The notes: generated by a model not told the origin, from the sequence alone. Positions 1-8,462 are shown, counted from the stretch's first letter. The stretch is 13,725 nt of DNA from Flammeovirgaceae bacterium UBA5008 (GCA_002398365.1 DGYK01000060.1:414-14138), one strand, 5' to 3'. A program made the numbers and translations.

Positions 1-1251
1 CAAAATATTTCAACGACCGGAACGCTTTCGGTAGGCTCTGCCAGTGTATCCAATTTAACTGTGAGCGGAACGACTACATTCAATAGTAAAACGTATAGCT
101 GGCCATCTACTGCATTGGTTGATAATACTTTCTTACGAACAGATGCAACGGGTAATCTTTCATGGGTTTCAGCTCCGGCAAGTTTCTCTACAAATAATAT
201 TATTCCAAAAGGTGATGGTACCGGATTGGTTGCTTCCAGTATTACCGATATGGGATCCAATATCAGCATTGGTGGATTTGATGCAACCGATGCAGCCACA
301 TACAAATTCATCGCTTACGGTAAAGGAGGAAACCCAGCCATCGGTACAGATTTGAGTGGCATAAAAATTGGCGATGTTGGTGGTAATTCGATGACCAATT
401 ATTTCTATACAGATTTTGAAGGAGCGGGTACTTTTTCTTTTATGAATGGAAAGGTGGGAATTGGCACGACTAACCCTACTACAGCTAAATTAGTGATATC
501 AGGAACGTCAGCGCAGCTCGGTTTAGATTTATCATCTACTGACCAATACGCAGATATGCGTGTGATCAGAAATAGTTTAAGTAGTATTGATAGAAATATG
601 TATTTAGGATATGCAGGCGGACCAGCGTCTGGCATTATACTCTATTCAAACGATATACCAACAATGTCTTTGTTTAATTCAAAGGTAGGTATCGGTGTGT
701 CTTCTGAGCCGATTGCTAGATTGGAAATTCAACAAGTCGGTAATGCAGTAGGCGCTTGGTTTCAAAATGCCAGTTCGGGCCCGGCAACGTTATACCTTAG
801 AAATACGGGATCTGGTTATGGAATTTTCTCTGAAGCGCCACAGAATGGTGGAAACTCAAGTTGGGTAAACTCTTCGGACGCTCGATTGAAAAGAAATATT
901 GAACCATTGAAAAATGCACTTCAAAATGTATTGCGCATGAGAGGAGTTAGCTTTGACTGGCGGCATGACGTTGAGGCTAAGAAGAATTTGCCTACCAAAC
1001 ATCAAATAGGTGTAATAGCGCAGGAAGTACAAGAGATCTATCCTGAAGTAGTTGCAACAGATCCGGACGGTTATCTCGCAGTCGGGTATTCAAATCTCGT
1101 TCCGGTTTTAATAGAGGCAATTAAGGAGCAGCAGCTGATCATTGATAACCTAAAATCTCAAACGGATGATCTGAAAAAACAACTTGCCGACTTTGCCGAG
1201 ATGAAGCGGCAAGTAGAAGAAATTAGAAATGCACTAAATTTGAAAAAGTAA
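1..1251 (+). CDS. Tail-fibre-like surface protein with C-terminal peptidase S74 (intramolecular chaperone) domain, 5' partial
   Basis: The reading frame is open from base 1, so the true start lies outside the window; a GTG at 61 is an internal codon, not a convincing start. The visible 416 residues begin with Ser/Thr/Gly-rich, beta-type sequence (TLSVGSASVSNLTVSGTT) and a module with W-P-S and TDATGNLSW. Two repeats of the type KVGIGTTNP / KVGIGVSSEP follow, as found in tail-fibre-like proteins of phages and Bacteroidota. The C-terminus is a peptidase S74 domain: SSDARLKRNI with the likely catalytic Ser (codon 874-876) and Lys (889-891) five residues apart, then GVIAQEVQEIYPEVV and DGYLAVGYSNLVPVLIEAIKEQQ-like sequence, then a short coiled coil. 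In this family the domain helps a beta-helical stalk to trimerise and then cuts itself off. No phage structural genes are visible, so a cell-surface role is possible. It converges on the kinase gene with only 20 bases between the stop codons. Confidence 0.85.
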   Translation, partial: QNISTTGTLSVGSASVSNLTVSGTTTFNSKTYSWPSTALVDNTFLRTDATGNLSWVSAPASFSTNNIIPKGDGTGLVASSITDMGSNISIGGFDATDAATYKFIAYGKGGNPAIGTDLSGIKIGDVGGNSMTNYFYTDFEGAGTFSFMNGKVGIGTTNPTTAKLVISGTSAQLGLDLSSTDQYADMRVIRNSLSSIDRNMYLGYAGGPASGIILYSNDIPTMSLFNSKVGIGVSSEPIARLEIQQVGNAVGAWFQNASSGPATLYLRNTGSGYGIFSEAPQNGGNSSWVNSSDARLKRNIEPLKNALQNVLRMRGVSFDWRHDVEAKKNLPTKHQIGVIAQEVQEIYPEVVATDPDGYLAVGYSNLVPVLIEAIKEQQLIIDNLKSQTDDLKKQLADFAEMKRQVEEIRNALNLKK

Positions 1252-1271
1252 AATCATAACTAAATCTAAAG

Positions 1272-4052
1272 CTACTTTGCATTTTCACTGTATTCACTGG
1301 GGGTCATTCCAAATTTCTTTTTGAATCTCTTAGCAAAATAAGATTGCTCATTGAAGCCAACGGAATAACTAATTTGAGTGAGGGTATCAACCTTTCCTTT
1401 GATCATTTCGGCAGCGCGTAGCAACCGAATGTCACTAATGAATTCATTGGGAGACAAGCCGGATATGGCTTTTAATTTTCGGAATAGTTGTGCTCTGCTT
1501 AAATGCATTTCGTCTGCGAGACTCTCCACGCTAAACAACGAATCACTGATGTTACGTTCTACAACGGCTTTAGCTTTTTGAAGGAACTTCTCATCGAGCG
1601 TTGGTTCGCTAGCAACTTTTGTTGAGGCTTGACCGGATAAACTCGTCATATATTTTAGCGCTAGCTTTTTTCGAAGATTAAGCAAGTTTGCTATTCGGAT
1701 AAATAATTCTTCGACAACAAAAGGTTTGGCAAGGTAATCGTCTGCCCCAATTTTTAAGCCTGTAAGGCGCGATTCCAGATCTGCCTTTGCCGTAAGTAGA
1801 ATAACTGGTATGTGACTCGTTCTTTCATTTTGTTTGATTTTTTCAAGCAGATCGATTCCATTCATTCGCGGCATCATTATGTCCGAGAGAATTAGATCAG
1901 GTATTTGTTCGTAGGCAGATTCAAGTCCCTTAACACCATCCTTCGCAATTGCAACCACATATTGTTTACTTAAGATAGAGGCTAAATAATTTTGTAAGTC
2001 AGGGTTGTCTTCCACAATCAAAATAGTCTGCTTTGCTTCAGGCGACTCCTCATGTGAAAGAGGCATTGCCTCCAAAAGCTCTGAAGCTTCTTCTGGCGAG
2101 ATGACCTCATTTTGATTTGAAACCGGGGGAATAGTTTGAATAGAAGCGAGCGATATTGTTTTGGGTTTTTGAAGAGGAATGGTAACGGTAATAATGGTTC
2201 CTTTATGAAATGTGCTTTCCAAATGAATATTACCTTGATGCAACTTTACTAATTCTTTGACCAATGATAAGCCTAATCCTGTTCCATGATCGCCATCGAT
2301 CCCTTCGCGAACTTGATAAAACGCTGAAAAGAGATGCTGTTGATCTTCTTCAGGAATACCAATTCCTGTATCTTTTATGACGAGCTTAATACCAGTTTCA
2401 AAATCTCGATCTGTTACTTGAAGTGAAATGGTGCCATCGGGTGGCGTAAACTTGAAAGAATTCATCAATAGATTAGTGATGATTTTTTCCATCTTATCTG
2501 AGTCGAACAAAAATTCCCGTGATGAAAGCCGTATGTCACTCGAAAATTTAACTTTCTTTTGAATGGCTAAGGGTTCGAATGATTCGGTGAGCAATTGTAA
2601 AAATGAACTCAGGTCATCCACCTTTGCCTGCAATTCCATTTTTCTGGCTTCTAATTTCGATAAGTCTAATATTTGATTTACCAGGTTAAGTAGTCGTTGT
2701 GCGTTTCGTAATACAATTTTGCTGGTTTCGTAGTCAACGCCAGATTTAGATGGCGATGCTAATTTTTCTTCGATGGGAGCAATGATCAATGAGAGAGGTG
2801 CGCGAAATTCATGGGAAATGTTGGTGAAGAAACGTGACTTCAACGCATCTGCTTCTTTTAATTTGTCAGTTACGGTTTTTTGAAATGCCAGTAATTGTTT
2901 TGCTTTTAAATTTCGTTGGTTCTGTAGCAAATAGACGATTACGCTAAATAATGCAAGCAAGATAATTCCGACCACGAGCGAGAGTTGTAATATTTGATCT
3001 GCACGCTTCTGTTCCAGCAGTAGCTGAATCTCTTTTTGTTTTTTTTCATTGTCGTAACTCGTTTCCAGTTCAACTATTTCCCGTGTGATTTTCTCATTGC
3101 TTAAACTATCTTTAAGATCGTAGTAGGCTTTTTGATAGAAAAGACTTTGTTGCATATTGCCCTGTGCTAATTTTAACTCCATTAGGAGTAAGTAATTATC
3201 CTTCACAACCGTTTTAAGGCCGATACTTCTGGCAATTTTTTGAGACTCGCTTAGATACTCTTCTGATTTCTTAAAGTTTCTATTTTGCAGATAAGTGTAA
3301 CCAAGTTGTGAGAGCACGCGAGATTCAGCGTACCGGTTTTCGACCTTCTCGGATAGAGCCAACGCCTTTTCGTAATAAGATATTTCAATTTTTGGGTTGT
3401 TGAGGTGCTTGCCACTATAAACAGATCCTATGTTCGTGTAAATGATTGGAAGGTAATATTCATTTGGGTGCTCTTTTTCGATAGCGAGACTTTTGGTAAA
3501 CAAATTGAGTGCACTGTCGGGTTTGTTTTTGGCTAGCTGAATTGCACCAGCGCCTACGTAAACACGCAACATCATGCCCCAGTTATTTTTAGCAATGCAT
3601 GTTTCTAGTGATTTTTTTAAATAGAACTGTGCTTTTGAAAACTCCAGTTGGTCTGAATAAGTTACACCCAATATTCGATAAGTTTCAGCAAGTAGCCCTT
3701 TGTCAAGTTTTTCGTTCTCAACAATTTGAATGACATCCATTGCATGTTTGATCGCTAATTCGCCATCACCTAGTACCCAATAGCAAAGCGCGAGCCTGTT
3801 TTTAGCAATTGAGAGACCTAGTTTGTATGAAAGACTATCTGCAAGTTTTAGACCGATCATGGCATATTGCCTGGCTTTGTAGTAATCTATTCCAATATGT
3901 TGGTAGCTTAATTCATTCCATAGTTTTACTTTCAAAGTGTCATTGGACCTATGTTTCCTTAGAATAGATTCAACGCTATCAATTTTACTAATTTGACCGA
4001 ATGCAATTTTCGTAAGAATTGTAAATGTAACGATCAGAATAATTTTGTTCAT
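1272..4052 (-). CDS. Hybrid two-component histidine kinase with TPR sensor, receiver and AraC-type HTH output
   Basis: A 926-residue one-protein two-component system. Residues 1-20 form a signal peptide (MNKIILIVTF..FGQ). Residues about 85-310 are a run of TPR-type helical repeats (for example YRILGVTY at 125, YTNIGSVY at 205, LSQLGYTY at 248). A coiled coil (about 320-352) leads into a single membrane helix (about 354-376). The cytoplasmic part has HisKA with phospho-acceptor His414 (NISHEFRAPL) and an HATPase domain with an N box (NLLMNSFKF, about 527), G1 (DTGIGIPE) and G2 (GTGLGLSL). After an acidic linker comes a complete receiver (about 675-795): acidic pair in VEDN, Asp724 in LSDIMMPRMNG, LLTAK and AKPF. 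Residues about 820-926 are an AraC-family HTH (SVESLADEMHLSRAQLFRKL and ISYSVGFNEQSYFAKRFKKK). The probable role is sensing through TPR contacts on the outer side of the inner membrane and direct transcription control. The ligand and target genes are unknown. It lies 148 bases downstream of its paralogue. Confidence 0.92.
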   Translation of the reverse strand: MNKIILIVTFTILTKIAFGQISKIDSVESILRKHRSNDTLKVKLWNELSYQHIGIDYYKARQYAMIGLKLADSLSYKLGLSIAKNRLALCYWVLGDGELAIKHAMDVIQIVENEKLDKGLLAETYRILGVTYSDQLEFSKAQFYLKKSLETCIAKNNWGMMLRVYVGAGAIQLAKNKPDSALNLFTKSLAIEKEHPNEYYLPIIYTNIGSVYSGKHLNNPKIEISYYEKALALSEKVENRYAESRVLSQLGYTYLQNRNFKKSEEYLSESQKIARSIGLKTVVKDNYLLLMELKLAQGNMQQSLFYQKAYYDLKDSLSNEKITREIVELETSYDNEKKQKEIQLLLEQKRADQILQLSLVVGIILLALFSVIVYLLQNQRNLKAKQLLAFQKTVTDKLKEADALKSRFFTNISHEFRAPLSLIIAPIEEKLASPSKSGVDYETSKIVLRNAQRLLNLVNQILDLSKLEARKMELQAKVDDLSSFLQLLTESFEPLAIQKKVKFSSDIRLSSREFLFDSDKMEKIITNLLMNSFKFTPPDGTISLQVTDRDFETGIKLVIKDTGIGIPEEDQQHLFSAFYQVREGIDGDHGTGLGLSLVKELVKLHQGNIHLESTFHKGTIITVTIPLQKPKTISLASIQTIPPVSNQNEVISPEEASELLEAMPLSHEESPEAKQTILIVEDNPDLQNYLASILSKQYVVAIAKDGVKGLESAYEQIPDLILSDIMMPRMNGIDLLEKIKQNERTSHIPVILLTAKADLESRLTGLKIGADDYLAKPFVVEELFIRIANLLNLRKKLALKYMTSLSGQASTKVASEPTLDEKFLQKAKAVVERNISDSLFSVESLADEMHLSRAQLFRKLKAISGLSPNEFISDIRLLRAAEMIKGKVDTLTQISYSVGFNEQSYFAKRFKKKFGMTPSEYSENAK

Positions 4053-4162
4053 ACGTGTGGGTAACTATTGGTGGAAGTAAAAGCTTTAAGTAACTACTTA
4101 CTAGTTCATCGATAGTTTAGCAATATATTAATAAATCGAAATTTGTATTCCTGTATTCAAAG

Positions 4163-4180
4163 TCACAATTGGCTTTGTGA
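4163..4180. repeat. Short inverted repeat between the two kinase genes
   Basis: TCACAA, six bases, then TTGTGA form a perfect 6-bp inverted repeat, 21-38 bases after the stop codon of the upstream kinase and about 110 bases before the start of the downstream kinase. There is no T-run after it on the minus strand, so it is a poor intrinsic terminator. It could be an operator or chance. The rest of the 148-base spacer shows no clear promoter and no leftover HTH coding sequence in any minus-strand frame. Confidence 0.3.
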
Positions 4181-4200
4181 TGTTGTAACTATACGCTATG

Positions 4201-6750
4201 TCATTTAATTCTATTGGGCAGATTACCATTCTTTTCATTGGGTTCCTTAATAGAGGATTCAATATTCGGTTGTTGCTTTAATAGCTGCGAAGTGTGTAGT
4301 AATAACTCTTCAACCGCAAATGGCTTAACGAGATAAGCATCAACTTCTGATTTTAGATCATCCAGACTTGATTGTAAATCTGTTTTAGTTGTAAGCACCA
4401 TAATTGGGATATGAAGCGTGCGTTCGTCTTTTTTAAGTATATCAAATAGCTTATCGCCTCTTGATGTCGATACCGATATGCCACATATTATCAGATTTGG
4501 TATTTGTTTGCAGGCTAATTCAAGGCCTTCTTCGCCATTATCTGTTATAACTACCGCGTAACGTTTATCGAGAATTGATTTAAGGTATTTTTGTAAATCA
4601 AGATTGTCTTCTACAATTAAGACGGTTAGCATTGTAGATTTTTCCTCATTTCTGTTAGCAGCAGTTTCTTCATGAATTTTCGTCTTCCCAATGGGCAATT
4701 TAGATTTGATGGCAGTAGCGGCTGGTATATTGCTGGATGATGTATGAGTTTCAGGATAGAAGATAGGAAGCGTCACAGTTATTTTAGTGCCATCATTCAC
4801 TGTGCTCGTTAAGTCAATCCGACCATTGTGAAGATTCACCAGCTCTTTTACCAATGATAAGCCTAGTCCAGTGCCCAAGTCGCCATTATTTGCCTCATCA
4901 ACTTGATGAAATGGCGAGAAGATATGAGGCTTATCTTCATCGGAAATTCCAATACCGGTATCCTCCACTGAGATCAAAATTAAATTTTCATTCCACCTTT
5001 CGACAGCGGTTAAAGTTACCGTGCCACCGGCTGGAGTAAACTTGAAAGAATTCATTAATAGATTGCTGACGATCTTTTCAATTTTGTCAGCATCAAATTT
5101 TATCTCTGCATGATCAAATTTAAAATCTTGTTTGAAGGAAATGTGTTTTTGTTGTGCTAACGTTTCAAATGAAGTTGCGATTATTTTAAGAAAAGCCTCC
5201 ATATTACCAAAAGCAAAATGTAATTCCATTTTTTTTGCTTCTAGCTTTGCTAAATCCATAAGCTGATTCACTAATTCCAGAAGTCGGTTGGCATTTCGCT
5301 TCACAATTTGAAGATCATTTTTTCTAGTATTTGAAATAGCACCTGAATTGATAATGTCTTCAATAGGCGCTAGAATTAGTGTAAGCGGGGTTCTAAATTC
5401 ATGTGAAATGTTTGAAAAGAACCTCGACTTAAGTAAATCGGTTTCTTTCAATTTAGTGTTGTACTCCTTTTGTATGGCTAATAACTCTTTTGCTTTTTGA
5501 GTTCTCGACCTTTGTAATAGATAAATGATGCCAATTGCAATGACGGACCCGGCAAGTATATATTTCCAAATAAGTTGGATTTGCTTTTCGCCTTCAAGCA
5601 GTTTTATTGTTTGCTCTTTTTTGTCTGTTTCGTATTTGCTTTCTATTTCTAAAGCTTGTTTGTTTTTCTCGGCTGTAAACAAACTGTCCTTCAGCTTAGT
5701 CGTGCGAATGTACCACGCGAGTGCTTCCTTGTAATTCCCCTGGCTCTCATGTAAAATGTAAAGTCGGTTGTATACCATAATTTTAGGTTCAGTGGTATGT
5801 AGCTTATCTAAAAGCTTTAGGCTTTTAAAAGCAATTGCTTCCGCTTCTTTAAAGCGCTTTAGCTGAATTAAAATATCTGTTTTGCCATCTTGAACATTCA
5901 AGAGTCCTAGTTTATCATCAAGCTTCATTTTAATTGATTCCGACAACTCGAGATACCGCAAAGCAGTTGTGTAATCTTTTAATCGCTTATAGGTAATACC
6001 TAAATTTAAATAGCTCGCGCTGATTCCATTTTCGTCAGCAATTTCGCGCTTGTAAGCCAATGATATTTCATAAAACTTGATGGCTGAAATAAAATCCTGC
6101 TTTTCATTATATATCAATCCGATGTTGTTGGCTGACCTGCCAGCTTGGATGGCATGCTTCTTATTTTTAGCCAGATCGAAACTTTTGAAGTAATATTCTA
6201 GAGCCTTATCCAATTGTGCAAGGTCGTGATATACAAGTCCTATGTTGTTATACACATTGGCAACACGAAGATACTGAGATGATTGATCAAGAGCTTTTAG
6301 AGCGGAAAAAAAGGAGGTTAGTGCTTCGCTGTATTTGCTTTGATGATAATAAGCTAGGCCAATTCCATTTAATAAACCGGCATACACTTCTCGTTCCGAA
6401 TCAATATGCTTATGATACTTGAGGAATTCCACACCGGCCGTAGCACTTTCAATTGCTTTTACGTAATCCCCTCGGATATCGTATGAAATGCAGAGAACAT
6501 GATATGCTTTTGCAGCGCCTTTAAAGTAATCGACCGTTTTGCAAAGCTCTACGGCCTCCACCGCTAGTTTTTCACTTTCTTGAGGATTTGTATAGACATA
6601 TTCCATCGCCAATTCTGTCAATACCTGGATACGCAATGTATCGGTAGCATTGATTAGCACAGATTGTAAGCTATCTATTTTAGATTGACCATTGCATGTT
6701 ATAGAACAATAAATGAAAAGAGATAAAAAGAACGATGAAATGGATTTCAT
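4201..6750 (-). CDS. Hybrid histidine kinase with TPR sensor and degenerate receiver, no DNA-binding domain
   Basis: An 849-residue paralogue of the adjacent kinase. It has a signal peptide (1 to about 21, ending TCNGQ), TPR repeats at about 82-350 (YNNIGLVYHDL at 167, ANNIGLIY at 207, YLNLGITY at 247), a coiled coil and one membrane helix (about 394-412). The kinase core looks intact: His450 in NISHEFRTPL, N box NLLMNSFKF (about 563), G1 DTGIGIS (597) and G2 GTGLGLSL (626). The receiver (about 708-825) keeps the acidic VEDN motif, a Thr in LTTK and Lys809 in VKPF. Its phospho-acceptor position is Gly757 (codon GGC at 4480-4482) in NLIICGISVSTSRG, where the paralogue has LSDIMMPRMNG. The GADDY motif is also changed (SEVDAY). 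The protein ends about 25 residues after the receiver, so the AraC domain is absent. It is probably active in ATP binding and autophosphorylation but cannot phosphorylate its own receiver in the normal way. It may signal through a partner, possibly the paralogue downstream. Confidence 0.9.
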   Translation of the reverse strand: MKSISSFFLSLFIYCSITCNGQSKIDSLQSVLINATDTLRIQVLTELAMEYVYTNPQESEKLAVEAVELCKTVDYFKGAAKAYHVLCISYDIRGDYVKAIESATAGVEFLKYHKHIDSEREVYAGLLNGIGLAYYHQSKYSEALTSFFSALKALDQSSQYLRVANVYNNIGLVYHDLAQLDKALEYYFKSFDLAKNKKHAIQAGRSANNIGLIYNEKQDFISAIKFYEISLAYKREIADENGISASYLNLGITYKRLKDYTTALRYLELSESIKMKLDDKLGLLNVQDGKTDILIQLKRFKEAEAIAFKSLKLLDKLHTTEPKIMVYNRLYILHESQGNYKEALAWYIRTTKLKDSLFTAEKNKQALEIESKYETDKKEQTIKLLEGEKQIQLIWKYILAGSVIAIGIIYLLQRSRTQKAKELLAIQKEYNTKLKETDLLKSRFFSNISHEFRTPLTLILAPIEDIINSGAISNTRKNDLQIVKRNANRLLELVNQLMDLAKLEAKKMELHFAFGNMEAFLKIIATSFETLAQQKHISFKQDFKFDHAEIKFDADKIEKIVSNLLMNSFKFTPAGGTVTLTAVERWNENLILISVEDTGIGISDEDKPHIFSPFHQVDEANNGDLGTGLGLSLVKELVNLHNGRIDLTSTVNDGTKITVTLPIFYPETHTSSSNIPAATAIKSKLPIGKTKIHEETAANRNEEKSTMLTVLIVEDNLDLQKYLKSILDKRYAVVITDNGEEGLELACKQIPNLIICGISVSTSRGDKLFDILKKDERTLHIPIMVLTTKTDLQSSLDDLKSEVDAYLVKPFAVEELLLHTSQLLKQQPNIESSIKEPNEKNGNLPNRIK

Positions 6751-7141
6751 GAATATACTATTTCACTATTAGGTCTCTTAAAAAAATGCTTGAAGATAAT
6801 TTAAGTTGACTTGGCAAGTTGTATTGTATGATGCGAGAATAACCATTTTGACGCTAAAAACAGAACTGTGGCAACGAAATTACCCTTGAACGCAACATTT
6901 GTTTCATAGAGCTCGAAAATAAGTGAAGTTTTGAATTGGTTTTATCCTTTTTGCCGGGCATGCTAAACGGTATTAAAAAAACCAGTTGTGATTTTTACCG
7001 CAGGACAGCTGACATTAATACTGATTATTGCAACAAGAATGCGTCCTTCGACTGACTTATTTGAGCGTATTTTGCAAACACAAAATTGTAAGTCATTGCC
7101 ATGAAATCACTATTTCTAAACTTTCGTCCAAAGAATTTCAA
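6751..7141. other. Divergent intergenic region between kinase operon and racemase gene
   Basis: This 391-base stretch separates two divergently read genes and should contain both of their promoters. I saw no convincing coding sequence: the open stretch from a TTG at 7028 is the upstream extension of the racemase frame. No close match to the Bacteroidota promoter consensus stood out on either strand. It contains one imperfect hairpin at 6938-6983, listed separately. Confidence 0.6.
6938..6983. repeat. Imperfect hairpin upstream of the racemase gene
   Basis: The outer arms GGTTTT (6938-6943) and AAAACC (6978-6983) are perfectly complementary. The inner arms TGCCG (6952-6956) and CGGTA (6968-6972) pair with one G-U wobble. 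The arms are separated by unpaired bases, so stability is modest. It lies about 160 bases before the racemase start and could be an operator or a leader structure, or chance in AT-rich DNA. Confidence 0.25.
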
Positions 7142-7822
7142 ATGAAGAAAATAGGATTGGTTGGGGGTATGAGTTGGGTTTCCACGGTTGATTATTATCG
7201 ATTGATCAATCAGGGTGTTAACGCCCGGATAGGCGGACTGAATTTTGCCGAATGCATTATTTACTCACTCAACTTTGGCGATATTCAAATAGTCAATTGG
7301 AATAATTCTTTTGAATTGCTCTATAAAGCTTGCTTAAGTTTAAAAAATAGCGGTGCAGAGTGTATTGTGCTATGTGCTAATACTGCTCATCAATTCATTG
7401 ACCAGTTGGAAGCAAGAATAGAATTACCTTTCATTAACATCGTATCAGAAACAGCGCGTGTTATTCAGCGAAAACAATTAACAAAAGTTGGCTTATTGGG
7501 CACGAAGTACACCATGGAGATGGATTTCTTTAAAGATGGATTAATGCAAAAAGGTATCGAATGCATTATACCGAAAAGAGAAAACATAAGAGAATTTATT
7601 CAACGAACACTGCGCGATGAATTAGGCAAAGGCATTTATAAATCAAAAACAAAAGATGCTTATCTATCTATTATTAATGAGCTACTCAAAAGTGGAGCTC
7701 AGGGAATAATACTGGGATGTACGGAATTGCCCTTAATCATTAAGCAACAAGATGTCTCAGCCCCGTTGATCGATACCCTTGAATTGCATTGTGAGGCTAT
7801 TGTCAAATTTGCTATAAACTAA
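7142..7822 (+). CDS. Aspartate/glutamate racemase family protein
   Basis: A 226-residue cytosolic enzyme of the cofactor-independent Asp/Glu racemase family, resembling the YgeA-type amino-acid racemases. The N-terminus MKKIGLVGGMSW followed by a YYRLIN motif is the family's usual start, which is why ATG 7142 is chosen over the TTG at 7028. The two catalytic cysteines expected for two-base proton transfer at C-alpha are present: Cys78 in IVLCANTAH and Cys193 in ILGCTELPLI. The length matches the family. Known members racemise Asp, Glu or a wider set of amino acids; the substrate here cannot be read from sequence. D-amino acids might serve cell-wall or signalling roles, which is inference. A DUF1761 membrane protein gene follows 50 bases downstream and may be co-transcribed. 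Confidence 0.9.
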   Translation: MKKIGLVGGMSWVSTVDYYRLINQGVNARIGGLNFAECIIYSLNFGDIQIVNWNNSFELLYKACLSLKNSGAECIVLCANTAHQFIDQLEARIELPFINIVSETARVIQRKQLTKVGLLGTKYTMEMDFFKDGLMQKGIECIIPKRENIREFIQRTLRDELGKGIYKSKTKDAYLSIINELLKSGAQGIILGCTELPLIIKQQDVSAPLIDTLELHCEAIVKFAIN

Positions 7823-7872
7823 TAATCCATACAAATCTTATAATTGTTTAACAACTCCAAATTTTAATCAAC

Positions 7873-8298
7873 ATGATCGCAGGATATTTATTAATAGAGT
7901 TTAATTGGGGTGCCATCGCCATTGCTACAATTGTTTATTGCGCTTTTAGTGGTATCTGGCACCGACAATTTATGTTCGGCAAAATGTGGGAACGAGCCAT
8001 GGGCTTTCAGCGAACAGAAAATTGGAAAGAAACGACTATTTATTTTGTCGTTCCATTTATTTCCTGCCTCATAACTACTATTTCTGTTTCGGTTCTGATT
8101 CAACTGATTAAGCCAACTTCACTCACTGCGGCTTTATCTCTGGGTTTAGTGCTGGGAGTTGGTTTTGCTGCTGCGGTAACATGTACGAATGCAGTCATTC
8201 CCACAATGAAAAAACCACTCGTTTTTGGGGCCATCACAGGATCAGCTCATGCAATCGGCATAACATTGGTTGCATTGATTATTTATTCCTTGATTTAG
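7873..8298 (+). CDS. DUF1761 family small integral membrane protein
   Basis: A 141-residue protein with about four membrane helices: roughly residues 8-26, 55-80, 85-105 and 118-140. The pattern fits DUF1761: an N-terminal NWGAIAIATIV helix, then SGIWHRQFMFGKMWERAMGF between helices 1 and 2, a Gly/Ala-rich third helix (LSLGLVLGVGFAAAV) and a C-terminal helix with a conserved His (SAHAIGITLVAL). No biochemical function is known to me for this family. ATG 7873 starts directly before the first helix. The position 50 bases after the racemase gene on the same strand suggests a shared transcript. Confidence 0.75.
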   Translation: MIAGYLLIEFNWGAIAIATIVYCAFSGIWHRQFMFGKMWERAMGFQRTENWKETTIYFVVPFISCLITTISVSVLIQLIKPTSLTAALSLGLVLGVGFAAAVTCTNAVIPTMKKPLVFGAITGSAHAIGITLVALIIYSLI

Positions 8299-8414
8299 GG
8301 AACATTCCTAAATTAGAAGAGAAATACTTTTCTTTTTACTTGAAAAACGGTTGTTGGATTGTTCGACCTGCTTTTTGCCATACTATTTGGTTCATAATCA
8401 ATAAATCAGATGTT

Positions 8415-8450
8415 CGGTTGCAACATGAGTATCACTCAATGCAACAGCCG
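8415..8450 (+). promoter_or_regulatory. Hairpin in the leader before the DUF2911 gene
   Basis: GTTGCA (8417-8422) pairs with TGCAAC (8440-8445). Inside it, TGAGT (8426-8430) pairs with ACTCA (8434-8438) around the loop ATC. That makes 11 base pairs interrupted only by a 3:1 internal loop, with a possible extra CG/CG pair outside. No T-run follows, so it does not look like a terminator for the DUF1761 gene 117 bases upstream. A third copy of TGCAAC at 8487-8492 could compete for the same GTTGCA arm. This is read directly from the sequence; any regulatory role is inference. Confidence 0.45.
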
Positions 8451-8462
8451 ACTTAACGCAAT

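Noticed and set aside
1..1251. Prophage boundary suggested by the tail-fibre-like protein
   Set aside because: No capsid, tail, terminase, integrase or lysis gene and no attachment-site repeat is visible in the window.
1243..1278. AAAGTA / TACTTT inverted repeat across both stop codons of the convergent genes, considered as a bidirectional terminator
   Set aside because: The stem is only six A/T-rich pairs with a loop of over 20 bases and no GC core.
4053..4200. Possible remnant of an AraC HTH domain after the degenerate-receiver kinase
   Set aside because: All three minus-strand frames hit stops early and show no HTH-like residues, and 148 bases are too few for the domain.
7028..7141. Upstream TTG-led extension of the racemase frame (38 extra residues)
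   Set aside because: The extension has no family similarity, while the ATG at 7142 gives the standard racemase N-terminus (MKKIGLVGGMSW).
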